A DNA stretch of 64,000 nucleotides, from positions 62,001 through 126,000 of the forward strand of contig NZ_QFRJ01000010.1 in NCBI RefSeq assembly GCF_003143775.1, read 5' to 3'. Origin of the DNA: Brumimicrobium oceani. Its GTDB lineage: Bacteria; Bacteroidota; Bacteroidia; Flavobacteriales_D; Crocinitomicaceae. The notes under the pieces are model-generated. The model saw nothing but the letters and a program-made list of their open reading frames with translations, made no database searches and was not told the origin of the DNA. A program made the position numbers and the translations under genes. Positions 7,961-15,272 of the stretch are shown piece by piece; position 1 is the stretch's first letter; every line of letters starts with the position of its first letter.

Positions 7961-8325
7961 TTAACAGTTTTCTGCTAATTTTTTAAGTTCCTCAGTCATT
8001 AAAACAAATCCGTTTTTTGTGATTAAATCGAACTTTTTATCGGAAAAAAGAACTAAAATACCGCTAAACCGTTCGCTTTGTACAAAAACTGTTTTTCCAT
8101 CTCCATTATCGCGTATTTCGAATTGATGTTGTCCATCCAATACCCCTTTAAATAGAAAGTGCCCTAACCAAACAAATTTTGGGGGTTTTTCCAAGAGTAA
8201 TAATTGTTGGTGTAAAAACCATTCCTTTTCAAGAATTCCAAAACTGGCTTGAATATAATTTTCTAGTTCTGTGATAAATGCTTACTGAAATTACCTATAG
8301 TTAAGAATGGTTGATTTTGAATTGC
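7961..8325 (-). pseudogene. Decayed SRPBCC-domain protein
   Basis: Only the C-terminal half is in one frame (7961-8194, beginning ...KPPKFVWLGHFLFKGVLDG), and its apparent start is a TTG inside the domain. Reading leftward through the family profile, GMVFTPTIITL continues it in a second frame at about 8197-8232, TELENYIQASFG in the first frame again at about 8242-8277, and PFLTIGNFS in another at about 8285-8311. The gene therefore has at least three frameshifts and has lost its N-terminus. Intact relatives are ~145-residue START/polyketide-cyclase-fold proteins of unclear ligand. A functional truncated product is unlikely. Confidence 0.8.
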
Positions 8326-8360
8326 TTATTCTTTAAAATCAACTACTCAAAAAAATTAAC

Positions 8361-9011
8361 TCACTCTTTTATGGAATAATCTTTTAGTCTTAAAATTTCA
8401 ATTAAATCTGTTGTGTCTTGCGCATTTACTGAATCACGTTTAATCAGACCAATATCTTTAGCAAAATAATCATAATAGCGATGTAAAGAATCGAAGATAT
8501 GGTACTCATAAACTACAAGTACATTGTCATAAACCGTTGAATTAACTGAAATAATTGTGTCGATATTCGTTGCTTTTCTCCTGTATCGAATATCATTCGA
8601 CCCTAGGAAAGCATCTTGGTATTCGAAAGTAGCAAATGAAATGGGACAAATTAAAACTGAATCCAAAACCGTTGAGTATATAGGTGAAGTAGCTACACCG
8701 CTTGTTCCTAAACCAGCATAAAAGGGCTGAAGCAAAGCATTTCCTTGAATACATCTATTCATATTTTCTAGAATTGGACTACATTCTCCCTCACACTCTT
8801 GATAATTTGGGGCAATTTTAATCTCAAATATTTCATTGTTTTCGTCGTAATAACTCCACCAAGAATTGGCATACGCTGGGAAATAATCTCCAGGAATTTC
8901 CGGATCAAAACACCTTGTATTTCCCTGCCCTGTATTAGGATAATCCTCTTTTTCGCAACTGAACATTATTGGTGCTAACAATAAAATAATAGAGATTTTG
9001 ACGTAATTCAT
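8361..9011 (-). CDS. Putative lipoprotein, function unknown
   Basis: This 216-residue protein has a type II signal peptide ending in MFSC, with lipidation expected at C19. The mature part has five further cysteines spread through the chain (two in the segment ECEGECSP) and is rich in tyrosine and aspartate. I do not recognise the family. Lipoproteins of this kind in Bacteroidetes are commonly small, lineage-specific and outer-membrane anchored. It is transcribed alone, just upstream of the decayed SRPBCC gene and divergently from the BCCT transporter gene. Confidence 0.7.
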   Translation of the reverse strand: MNYVKISIILLLAPIMFSCEKEDYPNTGQGNTRCFDPEIPGDYFPAYANSWWSYYDENNEIFEIKIAPNYQECEGECSPILENMNRCIQGNALLQPFYAGLGTSGVATSPIYSTVLDSVLICPISFATFEYQDAFLGSNDIRYRRKATNIDTIISVNSTVYDNVLVVYEYHIFDSLHRYYDYFAKDIGLIKRDSVNAQDTTDLIEILRLKDYSIKE

Positions 9012-9182
9012 CTTTCCAAATTAAAGTTTAAGTACAGATTAAAGGTACTCGATAAACATTAAAATACAATTAGAAGGTACTCATTTTACTAAGAATTTTA
9101 ATTAAAAACAATACAGTTTTTTACCAAAATCCGTTTCATTTAATCAAAAAACGTCTCTTTTTCTTCAAAAAACTTGAAAAAC

Positions 9183-9212
9183 TTGCAAAATGAATCTATT
9201 TATGATAGTTTG
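9183..9212 (+). promoter_or_regulatory. Likely promoter of the BCCT-usp operon
   Basis: TTG at 9183-9185 and TAGTTTG at 9206-9212 are 20 bases apart, close to the Bacteroidetes -33/-7 pattern but one base short in the -7 box. It argues against the GTG start at 9212 and for the ATG at 9239. Confidence 0.45.
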
Positions 9213-9238
9213 TGCCTTCAAAAAATTTTCAAGCACTT

Positions 9239-10930
9239 ATGTCAATAAAAGTTTCCAGAAAAGACAGTACATCAACGTTTCTTGGATTGGTCGTTAACAA
9301 AACCGTTTTTTTTGCAACTGTAGCCGTTGTAATTTTTAGCGTAGGTTTTACATTAATCTTCCAAGAACAAGCAGATCATTATTTCGGAATAGCTCAAACC
9401 TATGTTTCAGAGCATGGAGGATGGATTTATACTTTATCTGTAAATATGTTCATTGTCTTTTGTCTATACATGGCCTTTGGGAAATACGGTCCAATTAAAA
9501 TCGGTGGACGAAAAGCAAAGCCAGAATTTAGTTTGTGGGCTTGGTTTGCCATGCTTTTCAGTGCTGGAGTTGGAAATGGGTTGGTTTTATTTAGTATTGC
9601 AGATCCAGTTCGTGATTTTCTAAATCCGCCGAGACTCGCAGGAGAAGATCCTGTTTTAGTTGCGCAAGAAGCCATTAATTTTTCATTTCTCCATCACGGA
9701 ATTCATGGTTGGGCAATTTATTCTGTCGTAGGACTATCATTGGCCTACTTTACCTTCAACAGAAAAATGCCTCTAACGCTGCGTTCTGCTTTTTATCCCA
9801 TCCTTGGAAACCGAATTTATGGCTGGATGGGAAGTCTAATAGACATAATGGCGGTAATTACAACGCTTTTTGGTTTGGCAACAACTATAGGTTTTGGAGT
9901 TGGCCAAATTAACTCCGGATTAACTCATGTTTTTGGTATTCCAAGTTCATTATTTTACCAAATAGTCATAATTATTGCAGTAACATTAGCCGCTACTTTA
10001 TCCGCATTTACAGGATTAGATAAAGGAGTTCAGTCTTTAAGTAAATTGAACATCCGTGTAGCTTCAGCCATATTCTTATTGGTTTTGATTTTAGGGCCAA
10101 CAACTTATATTTTGAGTGCCTATATTCAGAATTTAGGAAGCTACTTGGTAAACTTCGTTGACATGGCCACTTGGACAGAATCTCTGCGCGGAACAGATTG
10201 GCAAAAAACACGTACAATTATGTATTGGGGATGGTGGATTTCATGGTCTCCTTTTGTGGGAACATTCATCGCCCGAATTTCAAAAGGAAGAACAATCAAA
10301 CAATTTGTATTGTGCGTTCTTATCTTGCCTTCACTTGTAACTTTCCTATGGTTTAGTGCTTTTGGAGGAATCACAATGCGCGATATTCTAACAGGGGATA
10401 TGGAAATGATTGCAGCCGTTGGAGACAATATTTCAACTGCTTTGTATGTGTTTTTCGATAAATTTCCATTGGCAATGGTGCTTAAAGTTTTAGGTGTAAT
10501 TTTAATCAGTAGTTTTATTATTACTTCTGCAGATTCTGGAGCTATTGTTATAGACAGTATTACCTCTGGAGGAAAGGCGAAAACTCCAAAGTATCAGAGA
10601 GTCGTTTGGGCTGCCTTAACAGGACTTGTTGCAGCGGTTTTAATGTATGGAGGAGGACTAAATGCTTTGCAAACCGCAGTTACCATATCCGGCCTCCCCT
10701 TTGCCATACTGCTGGTTATGATGTGTTTTTCGCTCTTTTCTGGTGTGAAAGAAGATTATGATAAAGCCGAACGGAAAGAACAGCTTATTGAACGAGAAGA
10801 CTATCGAAAAAACATTTTAGAATTAGTGAATAAAGACAGAGAGAAGAAAAATTTGGCGAAAATAAAACCAAAAGATAAAGACACCTCTAAGCCATTAGGT
10901 AATGAAAACACAGACGATAAAAACGCATAA
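9239..10930 (+). CDS. BCCT family transporter (betaine/choline/carnitine type)
   Basis: The 563-residue protein has the 12-helix BCCT layout. The signature tryptophan segment appears as MYWGWWISWSPFVGTFIARI, and FSAGVGNGLVLF corresponds to the TM3 glycine-rich stretch. Such carriers import quaternary-ammonium osmolytes with sodium or protons, or exchange them. The C-terminal tail (about 50 residues) is highly charged and lysine-rich, as in osmosensing members. The frame opens at a GTG at 9212, but a promoter-like element there favours the ATG at 9239. A Usp gene follows after 3 bases, suggesting a coupled function. The substrate is not determinable here. Confidence 0.9.
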   Translation: MSIKVSRKDSTSTFLGLVVNKTVFFATVAVVIFSVGFTLIFQEQADHYFGIAQTYVSEHGGWIYTLSVNMFIVFCLYMAFGKYGPIKIGGRKAKPEFSLWAWFAMLFSAGVGNGLVLFSIADPVRDFLNPPRLAGEDPVLVAQEAINFSFLHHGIHGWAIYSVVGLSLAYFTFNRKMPLTLRSAFYPILGNRIYGWMGSLIDIMAVITTLFGLATTIGFGVGQINSGLTHVFGIPSSLFYQIVIIIAVTLAATLSAFTGLDKGVQSLSKLNIRVASAIFLLVLILGPTTYILSAYIQNLGSYLVNFVDMATWTESLRGTDWQKTRTIMYWGWWISWSPFVGTFIARISKGRTIKQFVLCVLILPSLVTFLWFSAFGGITMRDILTGDMEMIAAVGDNISTALYVFFDKFPLAMVLKVLGVILISSFIITSADSGAIVIDSITSGGKAKTPKYQRVVWAALTGLVAAVLMYGGGLNALQTAVTISGLPFAILLVMMCFSLFSGVKEDYDKAERKEQLIEREDYRKNILELVNKDREKKNLAKIKPKDKDTSKPLGNENTDDKNA

Positions 10931-10933
10931 AAG

Positions 10934-11809
10934 ATGGGAAAGAAAGACTTAAAATCGAATTTAAAGATAATGGTAGCATTGGATTTAACCAAAATGGATC
11001 CCATTCTTATCAACTATGTAAATTTCCTCTGCACAGTTTGGGGAATGGAGCACATTTACTTTGTGCACAACATCAAACAATACAAACTAGAAAGTCTGCA
11101 AGAAAGCTTTTTAGAAGAAGGAATTTCTATTGAAGAGGTGATTGACAAGGAACTACAAAGGTCCATCGAACAATATTACACCGCAGATATTCCCTATACT
11201 GTTTTACTCACTTCTGATGATTACACAGAAAGTATTTTGACCCACTTATCGAAAGAATATAAAATCGATATTATGCTCACGGGAAATAAAGATGCGCTAC
11301 AAGGAACTGGCGCAATGAGTCAAAAGCTGGTGCGAATGATGGATGCAAATGTGTTGTTGGTTCCCGAAAAAACACGTCATGAGCTCAGTAAAGTGCTTAT
11401 TCCAACAGATTTTAGCGCCGATTCTGCAAACTCTTTTAAAGTTACAAAAACCATAATTGCTTCATCAAAAGGGAAGATTGAGGCCTTACATGTTTATAAT
11501 ATTCCATCATTTTTCTTCCCTTATATCAACACGGAAAAAGCGATAGATAAAACAAGAAATCAATTAAAAGAAAAAGTACAACAATTCAGAAAACGTTATC
11601 AAGTTCCTGAGGATATTCCCTTTAAGTATATGGACAGAAAAGATTTGTCGGTTGTTGAAGCCATTGAAAAACATGCAGAAAAGGAAGATTTTGACCTCAT
11701 CGTAGTTTCAGCAAGAGGAGGAAATAAAATTGCATCCTTGTTTATTGGAAGTGTAACCAATGATTTATTGATTAGAAATAGGAAAATGCCTTTGTTGGTG
11801 GTTCGGTAG
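10934..11809 (+). CDS. Universal stress protein, tandem UspA domains, BCCT-linked
   Basis: The 291-residue protein contains two Usp-like halves. The first (about 10-145) is degenerate. The second (about 152-291) is clearer, with KVLIPTDFSADSANSF and the end FIGSVTNDLLIRNRKMPLLVV. Usp proteins bind nucleotides and modulate stress responses. Some are encoded with osmolyte carriers and tune them, as TeaD does for the Halomonas ectoine system. The 3-base gap to the BCCT gene supports a similar partnership here (inference). The TAG stop overlaps the first base of a 28-bp palindrome. Confidence 0.85.
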   Translation: MGKKDLKSNLKIMVALDLTKMDPILINYVNFLCTVWGMEHIYFVHNIKQYKLESLQESFLEEGISIEEVIDKELQRSIEQYYTADIPYTVLLTSDDYTESILTHLSKEYKIDIMLTGNKDALQGTGAMSQKLVRMMDANVLLVPEKTRHELSKVLIPTDFSADSANSFKVTKTIIASSKGKIEALHVYNIPSFFFPYINTEKAIDKTRNQLKEKVQQFRKRYQVPEDIPFKYMDRKDLSVVEAIEKHAEKEDFDLIVVSARGGNKIASLFIGSVTNDLLIRNRKMPLLVVR

Positions 11810-11836
11810 TAGGGGCGGTTTGCAAACCGCCCGTAC
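11809..11836. repeat. 28-bp palindrome (GTAGGGGCGGTTTG type)
   Basis: The left arm GTAGGGGCGGTTTG is followed directly by its complement, with one mismatch near the right end. It begins on the last base of the Usp stop codon and lies between convergent genes, with another CCGCCC half-copy just right of it. It probably acts as a bidirectional terminator or REP-like element. Confidence 0.75.
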
Positions 11837-11858
11837 CAAACCGCCCAACAAACCGCAT

Positions 11859-12203
11859 CTATTTACTGCTCACCACCTGCAACCCTACAATAGAAATAAT
11901 CAGTGTCATCAGGAAAAACAAACGCCAGAAACTAACAGGTTCTTTAAAGAGGAGAATTCCCGCTATAACGGTTCCTACCGCTCCAATGGCTCCCCAAACA
12001 GCATAGGCTGTTCCCACGGGAATGGCATTTTCTCCACCCATGGCTTTGTAAAGCAAATACATGCTTAAACTCACACAAATAGTGAAAGAAATAAGCCATA
12101 ACCAAAGCTCCTTTCCAGTGCTTTGTTGCGCTTTTCCAAGGCTAATGGCAAACCCAGTTTCAAACAAGCCTCCGATAATTAGTAAAATCCAATTGATACC
12201 CAT
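11859..12203 (-). CDS. SMR family exporter, Gdx/SugE subtype
   Basis: The 114-residue protein has four membrane helices and the SMR-essential glutamate at E15 (GGLFETGFAI). The stretch AIPVGTAYAVWGAIGAVGTV matches the Gdx (formerly SugE) subtype, which exports guanidinium in exchange for protons as an antiparallel dimer, rather than EmrE-type multidrug pumps. Compared with E. coli the loop before it is slightly longer (AMGGENAIPVG). No guanidine riboswitch is evident upstream, and no partner SMR gene is adjacent, so it likely acts as a homodimer. It is convergent with the Usp gene. Confidence 0.85.
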   Translation of the reverse strand: MGINWILLIIGGLFETGFAISLGKAQQSTGKELWLWLISFTICVSLSMYLLYKAMGGENAIPVGTAYAVWGAIGAVGTVIAGILLFKEPVSFWRLFFLMTLIISIVGLQVVSSK

Positions 12204-12300
12204 ATTCTAAAAAAATATTCATGAATTAAAAAAACACATAGTTAAACCAATGAAAATGTACAAATTAAACAAAGAAGGAAACTATTTAATACAATACAAA

Positions 12301-12350
12301 AATAAGGGGTAAAATAATGAATAAATTTATTCATTATTTTACCCCTTATT
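12301..12350 (-). terminator. 50-bp loopless perfect palindrome, likely terminator
   Basis: The 25 bases AATAAGGGGTAAAATAATGA plus ATAAA are followed immediately by their exact reverse complement, with no spacer. On the minus strand the palindrome runs into TTATTTTTG, so it could terminate the lipoprotein gene that ends at 12413. An uninterrupted perfect palindrome this long is unusual. Confidence 0.7.
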
Positions 12351-12412
12351 GCTCCAAAAACACTACAAAATGGAGACTTTTTTCATTCAGCTAAGAAAGT
12401 TTATTTCCTGCT

Positions 12413-12937
12413 TTATTTTTCTAATGGACTTGCGATTATTTCTAATTCAGCGATTACTTCAATTTCAAACTTCACACCTTCTCCATTTGAAACTGATTCA
12501 CCTGAGAATCCTGTTTCTAATTTTTTGTTTTCTTTTAATACATCCGCAATGCTGCTTAACTTGTCTAGGTCTGTAATCTCAAAAACGGTACCTTCATTAA
12601 AAGCTTCACTTACAACGAAAGCATCTTTTCTTAATGGAGTATTCGCTGCTGTAAACTCTATATCAACAGTTGCATCTTCATTTCCTGAAAAACTAACTAT
12701 TTGGTAAGTCAATTTATTAATTTTCACTTCCTTTAGCTTATCTAGATAATCCTTAGTGTCTTCATTTTCTAGACTTAAAAGTACTTTATGGTCGATGGTC
12801 TGTTGACCTTCATCAATATTTGCAACAATTATTTCTTTGATGGTTGTGTTGAAATCAACATCCAAAAGGTCTTTTTCACAAGATGTGAATGTTAAACTTA
12901 AAAGAATTCCGATAAAAATTGATAATGTGGTTTTCAT
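12413..12937 (-). CDS. Putative lipoprotein, function unknown
   Basis: The 174-residue protein carries a lipoprotein signal ending LTFTSC, with lipidation at C20. The mature chain is acidic, lacks further cysteines, and is predicted from its alternating pattern to be mostly beta strand with a few helices (DYLDKLKEVKINKL). I do not recognise a family with confidence. It stands alone, with the 50-bp palindrome downstream and a repeat-rich gap upstream. Confidence 0.7.
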   Translation of the reverse strand: MKTTLSIFIGILLSLTFTSCEKDLLDVDFNTTIKEIIVANIDEGQQTIDHKVLLSLENEDTKDYLDKLKEVKINKLTYQIVSFSGNEDATVDIEFTAANTPLRKDAFVVSEAFNEGTVFEITDLDKLSSIADVLKENKKLETGFSGESVSNGEGVKFEIEVIAELEIIASPLEK

Positions 12938-13149
12938 AATTTTTTTGTTATTTGATTTATTATTAGTTTATGTGGGGAGTCGTCTAAATCTACTCACTGT
13001 TTATTACTTCTTAACCCTGCAAATATCTGCTATTGAATATAAAAGACTTCTCCTTCCATCGGTAAATATAATACATAACTATTGAATAGTAAAGCACTTA
13101 GAAGGTTTTTTTGAAAAATATTTCGGGTTACGTCGTGTTGACTGAATAA

Positions 13150-13325
13150 GATTGCCGCAGAAGTTTTGTGGGGTGGGTGTTCTCCCTTATGCTTGCATTC
13201 TTTCTCACTCATGCTTGCGATCTTTCTCGCGCTGGGTTGCTCTGGGGTTTTCTCCCGCAGACTTCGCAGATTGACGCAGAAGTTTTCTGGGGTGGGTGTT
13301 CTCCCTCGTTCTTGCGCTCTGGGTT
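13150..13325. repeat. Direct repeats of higher GC content
   Basis: The 30-base unit beginning GCAGAAGTTTTGTGGGGTGG at about 13156 recurs with one change at about 13277. Between them are shorter repeats of CTTGCATTCTTTCTC and TCTGGGGTTTTCTCCCGCAG type. On the minus strand the phrase TCTGCGAAGTCTGCGGGAGA is visible, resembling intergenic repeats common in Bacteroidetes genomes. The base composition differs clearly from the surroundings. Origin and role are unknown. Confidence 0.6.
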
Positions 13326-13487
13326 TTCTTAGGTTGGAAATTTATTTCTGGGATTGAGTTTAAGTATATTTTTTCAAAACAAGTTACATAATTAGGATTG
13401 TAGCTTTTTAGTTATTAATTTAGTTTAGGATTGGTTATCCATTGTATGCATGACAAAATATAATTTTCAAAACGGCTTATTTTAAAT

Positions 13488-13649
13488 AGTGGTTGGTCGG
13501 AAACAGACGAATTTTATAAAATAGATTATTTTTGATGAGAGTTGAATTTATTTTTATGAGGTGATGCCTTAGCATCAGGCGATTAAAAATGAAGGGAACT
13601 ATCGCAAAAAGAAATATTTTTAATTTTGATGTGTTTCCGTCCAGACACT
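13488..13649. mobile_element. Possible MITE-like element
   Basis: An 18-base inverted repeat with three mismatches brackets 162 bases: AGTGGTTGGTCGGAAACA at 13488-13505 and the complement of AGTGTCTGGACGGAAACA at 13632-13649. There is no transposase. The motif TTTAAATAGTGG at the left end also occurs at about 29-40 at the left of the window. A small non-autonomous element is one explanation. Chance or a regulatory inverted repeat are others. Confidence 0.35.
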
Positions 13650-13710
13650 AAATAGTGTATGCGGATTATAATCCTGAACTCACTAAATGTAATTACTTAA
13701 ATCTAACATT

Positions 13711-15072
13711 ATGAAAAACTTAAACATAAAAATTTTTTGGATAGCCTTTTGCTCCCTATTCATTTCAGGAGAGCTGTTAGGACAAAAAAACTACACGCTT
13801 TATGGACTTCAAAACACAGCTCAGGCGCATTATTTAAATCCATCATTTAAGCCTTCTGCAAAAGTTTCTGTGAGTATTCCAGGCTTGTCCATGCACAGTT
13901 TTGGAGCTTCAAATAGTGGTTTTAATTTGGGTGACTTATTGACGGAAAAATCGAAAGAAGATTCTTTAAAAATAGATCCCGAAAATGCACTTCTGAAAAT
14001 GAAAGATAAGAATATACTGACTTTCGAAAGCTACAATGAAATATTTGCTTTTGGAATAAGGCAAAAGAAAAATTATTTCAGCTTTGCTGTAACTAATCGC
14101 TTTAATTCGAGTCTCATTTATACAAAAGATATGTTTACCCTAATCGCAGAAGGAAACCGGCAATCTCTTTTAGGCAAACGGGCAAGTTTTGATGAAACAG
14201 GAATCAACCTTAATTCTTATGTAGAATACGCCTTGGGTTTTAATAGAGAAATCAATGATAAACTCGATGTGGGTACGAGAATAAAATTTCTTTCTGGAAT
14301 AGCAAATGTAAATACCCGTAAAAGCAATTTCGGAATACATACAGAAGAAAATACTTTCGATTTAACTTTTGACGGCTCCGCGATTATCAATACTTCTGGA
14401 GTCAAACCGTTCTACGATTCTTTGGCATCCGAAGATTATCAACCCTATGAAAATGCCTATAATTTTAAAAACTTTGGTTTAGCTTTAGATTTAGGGGTTA
14501 ATTATCAACTAACAGATAAAATAAAAATCTCTGCAAGTTTACTCGATTTAGGATTTATTACTTGGAAAACAGAGAATGCAACCTATGAAGTCGAAGAGTT
14601 TAATTATCGTTTTGAAGGAATATATTTTAATCAGCTTTTTACAGATTCAGCAGGAGCCGTATTTGAGCAACTTCAAGATACAATTAATGATGTGTTCGTA
14701 CAGAAAGAAAGTAACGCAGCTTATAACACAGGATTGGCCACTCGATTTTATTTAGGAGGATCCTATGCAGTGACTAAGAACTTTAAGATTGGAGCAACAC
14801 TTTACAACGAAATTATAAAATCTAATTATCGTGCTGCAGCAATTGTTTCTGGAAGCGTACAATTAAAACAATGGTTAAGCGCCACGGTTAATTACTCCCA
14901 ATATGCAAGATCGTTGGGGAGTATTGGAGCTGGTGTTTCTTTGCGAGGTGGTCCGGTTCAGTTCTTTCTTTCTTCAGACAATATTCTTGGATTCATCGAT
15001 CCAGAAAGCACAAAAAATGTCCATTTTAATTTCGGTATAAATTTATTATTTGGAAATCCAGATAAAGAATAA
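13711..15072 (+). CDS. DUF5723 family outer-membrane beta-barrel-like protein
   Basis: The 453-residue protein has a signal peptide (KIFWIAFCSLFISGELLGQ) and the DUF5723 opening NTAQAHYLNPSFKP, followed by alternating amphipathic strands to the C-terminus (VHFNFGINLLFG). The fold resembles PorV/FadL-type barrels, suggesting an outer-membrane location, but the function is not established. Members are common in Bacteroidetes with gliding or T9SS. It is transcribed alone and in the same direction as pyruvate carboxylase 200 bases downstream. Confidence 0.8.
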   Translation: MKNLNIKIFWIAFCSLFISGELLGQKNYTLYGLQNTAQAHYLNPSFKPSAKVSVSIPGLSMHSFGASNSGFNLGDLLTEKSKEDSLKIDPENALLKMKDKNILTFESYNEIFAFGIRQKKNYFSFAVTNRFNSSLIYTKDMFTLIAEGNRQSLLGKRASFDETGINLNSYVEYALGFNREINDKLDVGTRIKFLSGIANVNTRKSNFGIHTEENTFDLTFDGSAIINTSGVKPFYDSLASEDYQPYENAYNFKNFGLALDLGVNYQLTDKIKISASLLDLGFITWKTENATYEVEEFNYRFEGIYFNQLFTDSAGAVFEQLQDTINDVFVQKESNAAYNTGLATRFYLGGSYAVTKNFKIGATLYNEIIKSNYRAAAIVSGSVQLKQWLSATVNYSQYARSLGSIGAGVSLRGGPVQFFLSSDNILGFIDPESTKNVHFNFGINLLFGNPDKE

Positions 15073-15272
15073 TATCCAACCGAAAAAAGTTAAACTTTAA
15101 GCATGACAAACAATAAATTTAGAAATTGTTCTGCTTATTAACACCCTGAACTATTGGAATCCCATTTTCTAAAAAAAGGTAAAACTTTAGAAAACGAAGC
15201 TTTTTTCGCCTAAAAAACACGATATTATGCCTATTGTTAAATATTTCACACCAAAATCATAAAAATAGAGAG

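Larger units (their letters stand above)
12938..13710. other. Gene-free, repeat-rich region
   Basis: This 773-base stretch has no convincing gene. It holds a GC-richer repeat block at 13140-13340 and a possible MITE at 13488-13649. The short open frames over the repeat block (for example 13166-13357) have repeat-derived, cysteine- and arginine-rich translations and look spurious. The remaining part before 13711 should contain the promoter of the DUF5723 gene. Confidence 0.6.

Noticed and set aside
13166-13357. 63-codon open frame in the repeat block
   Set aside because: It is made of repeat units with odd composition and has no start context or homology-like pattern.
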